From positions 190,932 through 254,931 of the forward strand of contig NZ_QSNT01000004.1 in NCBI RefSeq assembly GCF_009498525.1: a DNA stretch of 64,000 nucleotides, written 5' to 3'. Shown one piece after another: positions 31,165 through 39,674 of the stretch. A program made the position numbers and the translations under genes. Position 1 is the first letter of the stretch. Each line of letters begins with the position of its first letter. Source of the stretch: Rhizobium sp. ICMP 5592 (GTDB lineage: Bacteria > Pseudomonadota > Alphaproteobacteria > Rhizobiales > Rhizobiaceae). The notes beneath the pieces were generated by a model. That model saw only the letters and a list, made by a program, of their open reading frames with translations, was not told the origin of the DNA and made no database searches.

Positions 31165-32115
31165 ATGCGCCGCATCGAAATAGTCGCCTTCGAAAACGCC
31201 CAGCTGCTCGACATAACCGGGCCGTTGCAGGTCTTTACCAGCGCCAATGAAGAAGCCCTCGCGGCTGGTCTGCCAAGGCCCTATGACGCAATTACCGTCG
31301 CAAAGAGTGGACAAACGGGGACAAGCTCGGGCCTGGTGCTAGCAACCGCGCCACTGCCCGACAGTAACTCTCCGATCGATACATTGATCGTTGCGGGCGG
31401 CTGGGGCGTCAACACGGCTTGCGAGGACGCAACTCTTATCGACTGGATCCGCCAGCGTTCGGCAAGGGCACGGCGGACGGCATCGGTCTGCAGCGGTGCC
31501 ATTCTTCTCGCGGAGGCGGGACTGCTGGAGGGCAAACGCGCGGTGACCCATTGGAATCGCTGCACCGAGTTCTCCAAGCGCTTTCCGAATGTCAAGTTGG
31601 AACCCGATCCGATCTTCATTCAGGACGGAGCGATATGGACCTCGGCGGGCGTAACCGCCGGTATCGACCTGACCTTGGCGCTGGTCGAGGTGGATCTCGG
31701 CCGGAAACTGGCGCTGGCCGTCGCCCGAGAACTCGTCGTCTTCCTGAAACGGCCAGGCGGCCAGGCGCAGTTCAGCACCATGCTGACGCTGCAGGAAGGC
31801 GGCGAACGCTTCGATCGTCTGCACGGATGGATCATGGACAATCTGCGCGCGGACCTTTCGCTGCCGGCACTTGCCGATCAGGCCAACATGAGCGCGCGCA
31901 GCTTCTCGCGGCATTACCGCCAGGCGACAGGACGCACGCCGGCCAGGGCTGTCGAGGATATTCGCGTGGAGGCGGTGCGCCGACTTCTGGAACAGGGCGT
32001 TTCCGTCCGCCAGGCACGGATGCGCTGCGGCTTCGGTTCGGAGGAAACCTTGCGGCGAAGCTTTCTGAGAAGCTTCGGCACAACGCCGCAAGCCTTTCGT
32101 GATCATTTCTGGTAG
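31165..32115 (+). CDS. GlxA-family transcriptional regulator (DJ-1 domain plus AraC HTH)
   Basis: The 316-residue regulator has an N-terminal DJ-1/PfpI-like domain (IVAFENAQLLDITGPLQVF, IVAGGWGVNTACED, ASVCSGAILLAEAGLLEGKR with a Cys at the elbow) and a C-terminal AraC/XylS double helix-turn-helix (LSLPALADQANMSARSFSRH, then RRLLEQGVSVRQARMRCGFG and EETLRRSFLRSFGTTPQAF). It is divergent from the isonitrile-hydratase-like gene, so it likely senses that enzyme's substrate with the same fold. The start is uncertain: ATG 31165 is used, and no good ribosome site is visible. Confidence 0.88.
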   Translation: MRRIEIVAFENAQLLDITGPLQVFTSANEEALAAGLPRPYDAITVAKSGQTGTSSGLVLATAPLPDSNSPIDTLIVAGGWGVNTACEDATLIDWIRQRSARARRTASVCSGAILLAEAGLLEGKRAVTHWNRCTEFSKRFPNVKLEPDPIFIQDGAIWTSAGVTAGIDLTLALVEVDLGRKLALAVARELVVFLKRPGGQAQFSTMLTLQEGGERFDRLHGWIMDNLRADLSLPALADQANMSARSFSRHYRQATGRTPARAVEDIRVEAVRRLLEQGVSVRQARMRCGFGSEETLRRSFLRSFGTTPQAFRDHFW

Positions 32116-32189
32116 TTTAGTTACGCGACATGAATTTGCATCGAGGCATTTGTCCTAGCCTGACAAAGACTTCCCGATCGAAGGATGCC

Positions 32190-32735
32190 ATGCTTACCTT
32201 GGAAACTTCACGGCTCATTTTCCGGCCCTGGCAAGACCGGGATCGCGCACCATTCGCCGCCATCAACGCCGATCCCGAGACCCGGCAATATTACTATCCA
32301 AGCCTGCTCACGCCTGCGGAAACGGCCGCGATGATCGATGAGGCCAATGAGCAATTGGCGAGCGAAGGGTTCGGCTTTCTTGCCGTCGAGCGCAAGGCGG
32401 ACGGCGCCTTGATCGGCGGGGCTGGTCTCTCGCGCCCCGGCCCTGAAGTTCCCGGCAACTTTCCGCTTGAGATCGGCTGGATTCTCGGGCGTCCCCACTG
32501 GCGACAGGGCTATGCGACGGAAGTAAGTCTCCGCTGCCTCGACTTCGCATGGAAGGAATTGCAGGCAAACGAGGTGATCGGCTACACCTCGACCATCAAC
32601 ACTCCCTCGCGCCGTGCCATGGAGAAGATCGGCATGGTGCATGTGGAAGACGCCGATTTTGAGGATACGACCGTTCCAGTCGGGCATGTCCTGCGCCCGC
32701 ATGTGCTCTATCGCATCGAGCGGCCCTTTCGCTAG
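32190..32735 (+). CDS. GNAT-family N-acetyltransferase
   Basis: The 181-residue protein belongs to the RimJ/RimL-like GNAT group: LETSRLIFRPWQDRDRAPFA at the N-terminus, LEIGWILGRPHWRQGYATEV (acetyl-CoA pyrophosphate loop region R-Q-G-Y-A-T-E) and IGYTSTINTPSRRAMEKIGM near the end. The ATG at 32190 is preceded by GAAGGA. The acceptor could be a small molecule or a protein N-terminus and is unknown. It follows the DJ-1/AraC regulator by 74 bp in the same direction and is convergent with the sulfur operon. Confidence 0.85.
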   Translation: MLTLETSRLIFRPWQDRDRAPFAAINADPETRQYYYPSLLTPAETAAMIDEANEQLASEGFGFLAVERKADGALIGGAGLSRPGPEVPGNFPLEIGWILGRPHWRQGYATEVSLRCLDFAWKELQANEVIGYTSTINTPSRRAMEKIGMVHVEDADFEDTTVPVGHVLRPHVLYRIERPFR

Positions 32736-32750
32736 GAGCAGCCTCGCGTT

Positions 32751-34109
32751 TCAATGCGAGCCGCCGCGAAATGCCGCGCCAGCATGGCGAGCCGGCAAGC
32801 GGTCGCCCTCGCCGAAAATCCTGCTGCGTAACGACCCCTCGGCATAGGCGGTCTTGTAAAGCCCGCGATCCTGTAGGGCAGGCACGATGATGTCGATGAA
32901 GTCCTCGTAGCTCTCCGGCGTCACTGTTCGCGTCAGATTGAACCCGTCGATCTCGCCTTCGGTGATCCAGCTTTCGAGCTCGTCGGCGATATCGCCGGCA
33001 TCGCCGACGATGACAGGATAACGGCCACCCACGGCGAGTTCCTTCAGCAATTGCCGCTTCGTCCAGCCGCGCTGCTGGGCAAGCTGCGTTGCCGACTGGA
33101 TGGCGTTCGACGTGCCGTAGGAAATCGGATCGTCCAGCTCGTAGCGGGAGAAATCGATGCCGGTGCTGGCCGCGAAATGCGCCAGTCCCGCTTCCGGGCT
33201 CGCATGGTGCAGATAGTCCTCATATTTCTCACGCGCCGCCTGCCGCGAGCGGTCCGGAATCACGGTAATGCCGACAAATATCTTCACGTCCTCCGGCCGC
33301 CGCCCCGCCTCGACAACCGCCTGCCTCAAAATGCGCGACGTATTTCGTGCCGCGGTCTTGTCGGTTGCGGTGATGAAGACGCATTCGGCGTGCTTGGCCG
33401 CAAACTGGCGGCCGCGCCCCGACGTGCCCGCCTGATAAAGCACCGGCGTCCGCTGGATGGACGGCTCGGAGAGATGATAGCCATCGACCTGATAGAACGG
33501 ACCGCGATGATGGATCGCCCGCACTTTGCCAGGATCGGCGAAAATACGTGCCTGTCGGTCGGCGCGCACCGCGTCGTCATCCCAGCTTCCCTCCCAGAGT
33601 TTGTAGAGCACCTCCAGATAGTCGTCGGCGCGGTCATAGCGGCTGTCGTGATCCGCCTGCCCGTCCTGACCGAGGGCGCGTGCGGCGCTATCGAGATAGC
33701 CGGTAACGATATTCCAGCCGACGCGGCCACCCGTCAGATGGTCGAGCGTCGACATCCGGCGGGCAAAGAGATAGGGCACTTCGGAATTGAGATTGACGGT
33801 GATGCCAAAACCGAGATGACGCGTCACCGCCGCCATGCCGGACACCAGAAGCAGCGGATCGTTGACCGGAAGCTGGATGGATTCGCGCAGCGTCAGGTCG
33901 ACGGAGTTCTGATAGACGTCATAGACGCCGACGATATCGGCAAGGAATATGCCATCGAACAGGCCACGCTCCAGCGTCTTGGCGAGCGACGTCCAGTAGT
34001 CCAGCGTCTTGTATTGATCCGATCGGTCGCGCGGGTGCGTCCAGAGGCCATGATTGATATGGCCGACGGAGTTCATGTTGAAGGCGTTGAGGAGGATCTG
34101 CTTCTTCAT
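32751..34109 (-). CDS. NtaA/SnaA/DszA-family FMNH2-dependent monooxygenase
   Basis: The 452-residue bacterial-luciferase-fold enzyme belongs to the class of nitrilotriacetate monooxygenase NtaA and dibenzothiophene-sulfone monooxygenase DszA, which use FMNH2 supplied by a separate reductase. Landmarks are LLNAFNMNSVGHINHGLWTH, GLFDGIFLADIVGVYDVYQN, LFARRMSTLDHLTGGRVGWN, and QAGTSGRGRQFAAKHAECVF. It is the last gene of the metQNI-sfnB-sfnB-like operon, 12 bp after its neighbour, so it probably oxidises an imported organosulfur compound or its sulfone. No flavin reductase gene is in the window. Confidence 0.88.
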   Translation of the reverse strand: MKKQILLNAFNMNSVGHINHGLWTHPRDRSDQYKTLDYWTSLAKTLERGLFDGIFLADIVGVYDVYQNSVDLTLRESIQLPVNDPLLLVSGMAAVTRHLGFGITVNLNSEVPYLFARRMSTLDHLTGGRVGWNIVTGYLDSAARALGQDGQADHDSRYDRADDYLEVLYKLWEGSWDDDAVRADRQARIFADPGKVRAIHHRGPFYQVDGYHLSEPSIQRTPVLYQAGTSGRGRQFAAKHAECVFITATDKTAARNTSRILRQAVVEAGRRPEDVKIFVGITVIPDRSRQAAREKYEDYLHHASPEAGLAHFAASTGIDFSRYELDDPISYGTSNAIQSATQLAQQRGWTKRQLLKELAVGGRYPVIVGDAGDIADELESWITEGEIDGFNLTRTVTPESYEDFIDIIVPALQDRGLYKTAYAEGSLRSRIFGEGDRLPARHAGAAFRGGSH

Positions 34110-34121
34110 GGCTTCGATGAC

Positions 34122-35360
34122 CTAGATCGCGCCATGGCGCGGCGGCAACTTGCCGTTCAGATAGTAGTTGCCGACCGCCTGATATTTCCAGCGCACCGGA
34201 TCATGCAGCGTGTGTGTCCGCACATTACGCCAGTAACGATCGAGATTATCCTCCGCCAGCGTCGAGGACGTGCCGGAAAGCTCGAACAGCTTGTTGGCGG
34301 CGAGCAGCCCGGCCTTCGTCGCCAGTATTTTCGCTTCCGCCACGGCGATCGACGCACGCGCAACGCTCTCTTCCGTCATATCGGCCCGCGCAGCATCGAC
34401 CTCAGCCGCCGCGCGATCGAGTAGAGCCTGCGCCGCCCGCAACCGCAGCCAGACATTGCCGACCTGATGCAGCGTCAGCGGATCGTCGGACGCGCGATCG
34501 ACCTTGGCGTCGAGCCAGGGACGAGCACGCTCTCGGATGAAGCGCAGCATCTCCTGATAGGCCCCGAAGCCGATGCCGAGATCGATGGCCGCATGCATGA
34601 TCTGCGCAAACGGCCCGATGGTCGTCGGCCGTTCGAAAGAGGTCTGGAACGGCACGACCCATTCCGGCTCTACCCTGACCCGCTCGAACAACACCGTGCC
34701 GCTGCCCGTCACACGCTGCCCGAAACCATCCCAGTCGTCATGAATGGTGACACCCGGCGCATCGCGGGGAACGAAGGCGAGATAGGTGACGGGTGTCCCC
34801 TCCTCCTCGGCAACAACGAGGGTCGGGATCCAGTGAGCATAGATCGCTCCGGTGCAATAAAACTTCTTTCCGTCGACATACCAGCCGCCGGGGTCACGCA
34901 CGAGCCGCGTGCGACGCTTGAAGTCGCGCTGGCCGATTTCGGCGAGCGCATTTCCCAGCCGCTCGCCGGCCAGCACGCGCTTGTAGAAGAAAGCCTTCTG
35001 TTCCGCACTCCCGCCGACGCGAAGCACCTCCAGCGCGTAATAATGGTTCTGCGGAATCTGCGACAGCGACCCATCCGCGGCACCGATGGTGACGATCGTC
35101 TGCGCGACGGTCTTTGCCGAGACGCCGGCCCCGCCATACTCGCGAGGAACGGTGATCCCCCAGAGACCGCTGGTGCTGTACTGATCGAGTTCCGCCCAGG
35201 GCAGAAGCCGCTCGCTGTCACGCGACGAGGCGGTCGTTGCAAAGTCGGTGGCGAGCCGTTCCGCGACCTCAAGCGCCTGCACATCGTCACGAATGATATC
35301 GGCGGGACGACTTGGCGGCGGCGCGGGCGAAACCGGCTTTGGTGAGTTGATTTCGGTCAT
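34122..35360 (-). CDS. SfnB/DszC-family flavin-dependent oxidoreductase, copy 2
   Basis: The 412-residue protein has the acyl-CoA-dehydrogenase fold as used by SfnB (sulfur acquisition) and DszC monooxygenases. Motifs include GLWGITVPREYGGAGVSAKT, SLSQIPQNHYYALEVLRVGG, FYCTGAIYAHWIPTLVVAEE and the C-terminal RTHTLHDPVRWKYQAVGNYY. It lacks an obvious acyl-CoA dehydrogenase catalytic Glu context, consistent with a monooxygenase role. It parallels copy 1 throughout (about half the residues in the quoted blocks are the same), pointing to tandem duplication. AGGAG lies 13 nt before the ATG, a long spacing. Confidence 0.87.
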   Translation of the reverse strand: MTEINSPKPVSPAPPPSRPADIIRDDVQALEVAERLATDFATTASSRDSERLLPWAELDQYSTSGLWGITVPREYGGAGVSAKTVAQTIVTIGAADGSLSQIPQNHYYALEVLRVGGSAEQKAFFYKRVLAGERLGNALAEIGQRDFKRRTRLVRDPGGWYVDGKKFYCTGAIYAHWIPTLVVAEEEGTPVTYLAFVPRDAPGVTIHDDWDGFGQRVTGSGTVLFERVRVEPEWVVPFQTSFERPTTIGPFAQIMHAAIDLGIGFGAYQEMLRFIRERARPWLDAKVDRASDDPLTLHQVGNVWLRLRAAQALLDRAAAEVDAARADMTEESVARASIAVAEAKILATKAGLLAANKLFELSGTSSTLAEDNLDRYWRNVRTHTLHDPVRWKYQAVGNYYLNGKLPPRHGAI

Positions 35361-35375
35361 GTCGCTTTCGCGCTC

Positions 35376-36635
35376 CTAGTTCCATTGATGACGGGCGGGA
35401 AAGATGCCGTTGAGCTGGTAGTTGCCGAGCAGGTGATATTTCCAGCGCACCGGATCATGCAGCGTATGCACCCGCGCATTGCGCCAATGCCTGTCGAGAT
35501 TATGCCCCGCGCGGGTTGCAGCCGAACCAGCCAGATCGAAGAGCTTCTCGGTCGCTTCGAGCGCGATCTCCGTCGTCAGGATTTTTGCTTCCGCAACCGC
35601 TGCCGAAGCCCGCGCACTCGATGCCTCGGTGATTGGCGCACGCGCTACTTCGTCCAGCACCTCGCCGGCGGCATAGAGCAATGCCTGGGCTGCGTGGAGT
35701 TCGGTGTAGAGATGACCGATCTCGTGGATGATGGTCGGATCGTCGCTTGCAGATTGCAGGCCGGAGTCCATCCAGGGACGGGCATAGTCCCGGACGAAAG
35801 CGACCGTATCCTCGATCGCGGCCCTGGCAATGCCGGCGTCGATCGCCACCTGGATGAGCTGCGAGATCGGTCCGGTTATGGCCGGACGGTCGGCAAGCTG
35901 CCAGACGGGAAAGACCTGTTCGCTACCGATCGCGACATCGGTGAATTCCACCGTGCCGCTCGCCGTCGTCCGCTGGCCGAAGGAGGACCAGTCGTCGATG
36001 ACATTGACACCGACGGCATCATAGGGTGCCCAGACCTGAACCGCGCGGTCCTGATCGTCGACGGCACGTGTCGGGATCCAGTGGGCGAAGAGCGCTCCTG
36101 TCGAATAGAAGCGTCTCCCCGTCAGTCGCAGCCCGTCAGGCGTCTGACGCAGCCACGTCGTACTGACATTAACAGCGTTGCGGCCCCGCTCCGGGCCGGC
36201 ATTGCCGATGCGGTAGCCCCGGAGGATATCGCCGTAGAAGCGGCGCTTCTGTTCTTCTGTGCCGATCTCGCGCAGCAGCGACAACACGCCGAACTGGTTC
36301 TGCGGGATCTGCCCGAGCGCCGGATCGGCAACACAGAGGATCTCGAAGACTTTGGCAAGCGTGACGTGGGACACTTCGGCGCCGCCATAGGCGTTCGGGA
36401 CGGTGATGCCGCCGAGGCCGCTTTCGGTATAAAGATCGATCTCCTCCCAGGGGAGCCGCCGTTCGCGGTCCCGCTCGGATGCTCCGGTCCGGAACTTCTC
36501 GGCTAGCGCCTCGGCGGCCCTGATCGCCTGATCGTCGGTTTCGATGAGCCGCGGCGGCCATGGCGGCGCCGGCCGGCGCGGCTCTGTCTTTTCGGTGGGA
36601 ATGGTGGTCGAGCCCGTGGGAAAGGCATCGGTCAT
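35376..36635 (-). CDS. SfnB/DszC-family flavin-dependent oxidoreductase, copy 1
   Basis: The 419-residue paralogue of the next gene shows GLGGITVPNAYGGAEVSHVT, ALGQIPQNQFGVLSLLREIG, FYSTGALFAHWIPTRAVDDQ and RVHTLHDPVRWKYHLLGNYQ. The ATG at 36635 is chosen because AGGAG lies 6 nt upstream; the in-frame codon at 36659 has none. It is 20 bp downstream of the metI-like permease. Two such flavoproteins beside one DszA-type enzyme could act on two successive oxidation states (sulfide, sulfoxide, sulfone) or two substrates; this is inferred. Confidence 0.87.
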   Translation of the reverse strand: MTDAFPTGSTTIPTEKTEPRRPAPPWPPRLIETDDQAIRAAEALAEKFRTGASERDRERRLPWEEIDLYTESGLGGITVPNAYGGAEVSHVTLAKVFEILCVADPALGQIPQNQFGVLSLLREIGTEEQKRRFYGDILRGYRIGNAGPERGRNAVNVSTTWLRQTPDGLRLTGRRFYSTGALFAHWIPTRAVDDQDRAVQVWAPYDAVGVNVIDDWSSFGQRTTASGTVEFTDVAIGSEQVFPVWQLADRPAITGPISQLIQVAIDAGIARAAIEDTVAFVRDYARPWMDSGLQSASDDPTIIHEIGHLYTELHAAQALLYAAGEVLDEVARAPITEASSARASAAVAEAKILTTEIALEATEKLFDLAGSAATRAGHNLDRHWRNARVHTLHDPVRWKYHLLGNYQLNGIFPARHQWN

Positions 36636-36655
36636 GCAAAACTCCTGAAAAATCG

Positions 36656-37309
36656 TCAACGCGCCCGCAGGCGGCTAACGGCATAATCGCCGGCGAACTG
36701 CACAAGGCAGACCAGCGCGATAAGGACGACGATGACCATGGCCATCACGGTCGTGTCGTAGCGTTGATAGCCGTAGCGGATCGCCATATCGCCGAGACCG
36801 CCGGCACCGATGGCACCCGCCATGGCAGACGCGCCGATCATGCTGACGATAGTGATGGTGAAACCGCCGACGATGCCGGGCAGCGCTTCCGGCAAGAGCA
36901 CATGGCGGACAATATGCCAACGGCGGCAACCGATCGCCTGCGCCGCCTCGATCAACCCGGCATCGACCTCACGCAGGCTGACCTCGGCAATGCGGGCGAA
37001 GAACGGAGTGGCGCTGATGGAGAGTGGCACGATCGCGGCCCAGACGCCGATCGTGGTGCCGGTCAACAACTTCGTCAACGGCAGCAGCGCGACCAGAAGC
37101 ACGATAAAAGGCGTGGCGCGAAAACCATTGATGAGTGCTGCCAGTACCCGGTTGAGGCGTGGTGCATGGATAAGGCCATCGGGGGCCGACAGTACCAGGA
37201 ACACCGCCAGCGGGATACCGATCGCCAGGGCGAAGACGGCGGAGACGCCGACCATGACGATAGTGTCGAGCAATGCCTGCCACAGGCGTTCATACATCAA
37301 CGTCGACAT
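36656..37309 (-). CDS. metI: MetI-family ABC permease
   Basis: The 217-residue inner-membrane permease has five hydrophobic segments and the MetI motifs RLWQALLDTIVMVGVSAVFA, FRATPFIVLLVALLPLTKLL and the coupling region EAAQAIGCRRWHIVRHVLLP. It overlaps the metN-like gene by 20 bp. MetI/MetN/MetQ systems import methionine and relatives; next to flavin monooxygenases for sulfur, an organosulfur compound other than methionine is likely. Confidence 0.92.
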   Translation of the reverse strand: MSTLMYERLWQALLDTIVMVGVSAVFALAIGIPLAVFLVLSAPDGLIHAPRLNRVLAALINGFRATPFIVLLVALLPLTKLLTGTTIGVWAAIVPLSISATPFFARIAEVSLREVDAGLIEAAQAIGCRRWHIVRHVLLPEALPGIVGGFTITIVSMIGASAMAGAIGAGGLGDMAIRYGYQRYDTTVMAMVIVVLIALVCLVQFAGDYAVSRLRAR

Positions 37310-38444
37310 AGCCTAATATCCTTGTTTCATGCACAAGACCGTCAAGCCCCGACAGCCCCCGGCTCTCCGGTCGGCGCGTCGCGATCAGCAGCCGGCCATG
37401 GACATGGCCGTCGATCCGGTCGAGCGAGCTTTGCAGCAGCCGCACCGGTGCGCCGATGGCGGCGGCAATGGCGGCGATATCCGGCTCCAGCCCGCCTTCA
37501 CCCGTATAGGAGAGCGCGATGATTGCATCCTCAAGCCGGGCAGGATCAGCCTCCAGCCGCAGACGACGCGCCACGTCCTCGGGAATATCGCGATGCAGCG
37601 GCTGCAGCAGCGCGCGCGTGGCCGCATGCTGCGGATTGCCGAAGACGCGCCAGACCGGGCCAGATTCGACCATCTGCCCTTGCTCCAGAACGACAACATG
37701 ATCGCAGATTTCGCGGATGACGCTCATCTCATGAGTGATCAGAACGATGGTGAGGTTGAGACGGCGATTGATGTCCTTCAGCAATTGCAGGATCGACAGC
37801 GTCGTCTCGGGATCGAGCGCCGACGTCGCCTCGTCGCAAAGCAGAATCTCAGGATGATGGACCAGGGCGCGGGCGATGCCGACACGTTGCTTCTGGCCGC
37901 CGGACAGGCGCGAGGGATAGGTGTCGCGCTTGTCCTCGAGACCGACGAGAGCCAGAACCTCGGCGACGCGCTCCTCGATCTGACGGCGCGGCACGCCGGC
38001 GACGATGAGCGGCAAGGCGACATTGCCCCAGACGGTCTTGGCCGACAGCAGATTGAAATGCTGGAAGATCATCCCGACCCGACGGCGGAGCGCCACCAGC
38101 GCATCCTCGTCATACCCGCCGATATCCTCTCCATCGACAAGAACGCGGCCGGCCGTCGGCTTTTCGAGCCGATTGATCGTCCTGAGCAGGCTCGACTTGC
38201 CGGCGCCGCTGCGCCCAATAATGCCGTAGATCGCGCCCGCCGGTATATCCAGGCTGATGTCCCACAGTGCCTGCACCGAGCCGGCAGAAGACGTATAGGT
38301 CTTGCCGATCGCCTCGAAAACGACGGAACCCGGGCGTTGCCCGGGCTCGGCGCCCTGCTCCTCGACCAGCGTCTGGCTGCGTCCCGCGCGCGGAACAGGC
38401 CAGACGGTGGCCGGAGCGATATCGCTGTCGATTACGGCAGCCAT
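37290..38444 (-). CDS. metN: MetN-family ABC ATP-binding protein
   Basis: The 384-residue ATPase has Walker A GRSGAGKSS (residues 77-85), signature LSGGQKQRVGIARAL, Walker B ILLCDEATSALD and switch LITHEMSVI, followed by the C-terminal NIL/ferredoxin-like domain (LSYTGEGGLEPDIAAIAAAI and beyond) that in E. coli MetN binds methionine and inhibits transport. The N-terminus has an extra tail of about 40 residues before the ATPase core. It overlaps metQ by 13 bp and metI by 20 bp. Confidence 0.93.
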   Translation of the reverse strand: MAAVIDSDIAPATVWPVPRAGRSQTLVEEQGAEPGQRPGSVVFEAIGKTYTSSAGSVQALWDISLDIPAGAIYGIIGRSGAGKSSLLRTINRLEKPTAGRVLVDGEDIGGYDEDALVALRRRVGMIFQHFNLLSAKTVWGNVALPLIVAGVPRRQIEERVAEVLALVGLEDKRDTYPSRLSGGQKQRVGIARALVHHPEILLCDEATSALDPETTLSILQLLKDINRRLNLTIVLITHEMSVIREICDHVVVLEQGQMVESGPVWRVFGNPQHAATRALLQPLHRDIPEDVARRLRLEADPARLEDAIIALSYTGEGGLEPDIAAIAAAIGAPVRLLQSSLDRIDGHVHGRLLIATRRPESRGLSGLDGLVHETRILGYVDVDV

Positions 38445-39235
38445 GGCAGCGTGTAGAGCTTGTTATCGGAAGCAAAAGCCTTGTCGATGGCCTGGCGAAC
38501 CGCCGGAGAGTTTTGGTAGAGGGCAACCAGTTCCTTCAGCGTCGGATTGTCCGCCTTGTCTTTGCGGACGGCGAAGACGATCGCGAACTGCTTGTCGTCA
38601 ACGCCAGAATAGAGCAGGCCAGAAGACGGATCGAAGGTCTTGGCGGCAACGATAAAATGCGGATAGCCCTGCGCCAGATCGACGTCGCCGGTCACGCGCG
38701 CAAGCTGCGGGCCTTCGATTTCCTTGAAGGTCAGCTTTTTTGGATTGTCAGTGATATCGTCCAGCGTGCCCTTGAAGCCGACGCCGTCGCGAAGCTTGAT
38801 GAGGCCGGCCTTCTGCAACAGCAGCAGGCCTCGGCCCTGATTGACCGGGTCGTTGGCAATAGCGACCGTGCCGCCTTCGGGAATGCTGGCGAAATCCTTA
38901 TGCTTCAGCGAATAGAGGCCGATATTGGCAAGCACGCCCTGGCCGACGCTGGTAAAATCATAGCCGCGCTCCTTGATCGCGTTGTCGAGGAAGGGCTTGT
39001 GCTGGAAATAATTGACGTCGATATCGCCCGACTGGAGCGCGACATTCGGCGTCGTCCAGTCGCTGAACTCGACGATCTCAATATCCAGCCCCTTGGCCTT
39101 GGCCTCCGGAACCAGCGCCTCAATGGAATCGGCGTAAACACCGGGCACGACACCAACCTTCAACGTCTCGGCGAAGGCCTGGGTGGAAAGCAGCAGAGCC
39201 GCGGCCGCAAACAGCTTTGCGATGGTAAGTTTCAT
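38432..39235 (-). CDS. metQ: MetQ/NlpA-family substrate-binding protein
   Basis: The 267-residue protein has a Sec signal peptide (MKLTIAKLFAAAALLLSTQA, cleaved near AFA|ETL) and no lipobox cysteine, so it is soluble in the periplasm instead of a lipoprotein. Family motifs are LKVGVVPGVYADSIEALVPE, VEFSDWTTPNVALQSGDIDV, NYFQHKPFLDN and IANDPVNQGRGLLLLQKAGL. GAGGGGA precedes the ATG. It is the first gene of the operon and should set its specificity. Ligand unknown: methionine-like thioethers, sulfones or sulfonates. Confidence 0.92.
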   Translation of the reverse strand: MKLTIAKLFAAAALLLSTQAFAETLKVGVVPGVYADSIEALVPEAKAKGLDIEIVEFSDWTTPNVALQSGDIDVNYFQHKPFLDNAIKERGYDFTSVGQGVLANIGLYSLKHKDFASIPEGGTVAIANDPVNQGRGLLLLQKAGLIKLRDGVGFKGTLDDITDNPKKLTFKEIEGPQLARVTGDVDLAQGYPHFIVAAKTFDPSSGLLYSGVDDKQFAIVFAVRKDKADNPTLKELVALYQNSPAVRQAIDKAFASDNKLYTLPWLP

Positions 39236-39674
39236 CTATGTCCCCTCAATCGAAATGGGTAAGCCAATGCTCCCTCGATGAGGATGATCATAAAGACGAT
39301 AGTTTTTATGCACAAAACGTGCCGTGCCAGAATCCGATTGCACCGGGCAAATTTATTCCGCGCTGCGGCATATCGGTGAAAAGTTTGCCGCCCATGGTTT
39401 GAACAACGCCTCCGAAGCGGCATGGCGAAGGCGAGACAAGGGCAAAACATATCCCGCCATTTCAATGCGAGCATTCATCCGGTTGTTATGGTACAAGACT
39501 ATCTTCGCTAAAAAGATGTACTTCTCTTTCGTCGTGCTTCGCATGAGAGTTGATGTGCAGTCCGAACCGGTTTGCAGCCGGCTTTCGCCCCGCAGCCTCG
39601 GCGTCCTTAAGGGATAGCCGATCCTCAGAGGCGCATCGACCCTCCGGCGAACGGATCATTTGGGGGGATGAGGC
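39236..39674. other. Divergent intergenic region upstream of metQ and the PLD gene
   Basis: About 440 bp. Overlapping short frames on both strands (for example 39324-39617) have no ribosome site or family signal and were not accepted. The left part holds the sigma-54-like element listed separately; the PLD gene has its own ribosome site GGGGATGAG at the right edge. Confidence 0.4.
39309..39325 (-). promoter_or_regulatory. Weak sigma-54-like promoter upstream of metQ
   Basis: On the minus strand CGGCACGTTTTGTGCAT has GG and GC 10 bp apart. The -24 part is good, but the -12 part reads TGTGCA instead of TTGCA. It lies about 75 bp before metQ. sfn genes of Pseudomonas are known to need RpoN and SfnR, which makes the match worth noting. 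Confidence 0.35.

Noticed and set aside
39236..39420. SAM-II or other riboswitch upstream of metQ
   Set aside because: No pseudoknot or conserved core could be recognised in the leader.
39324..39617. 97-codon plus-strand frame between metQ and the PLD gene
   Set aside because: No ribosome site and mixed composition; overlaps the probable metQ promoter and an equally open minus frame.
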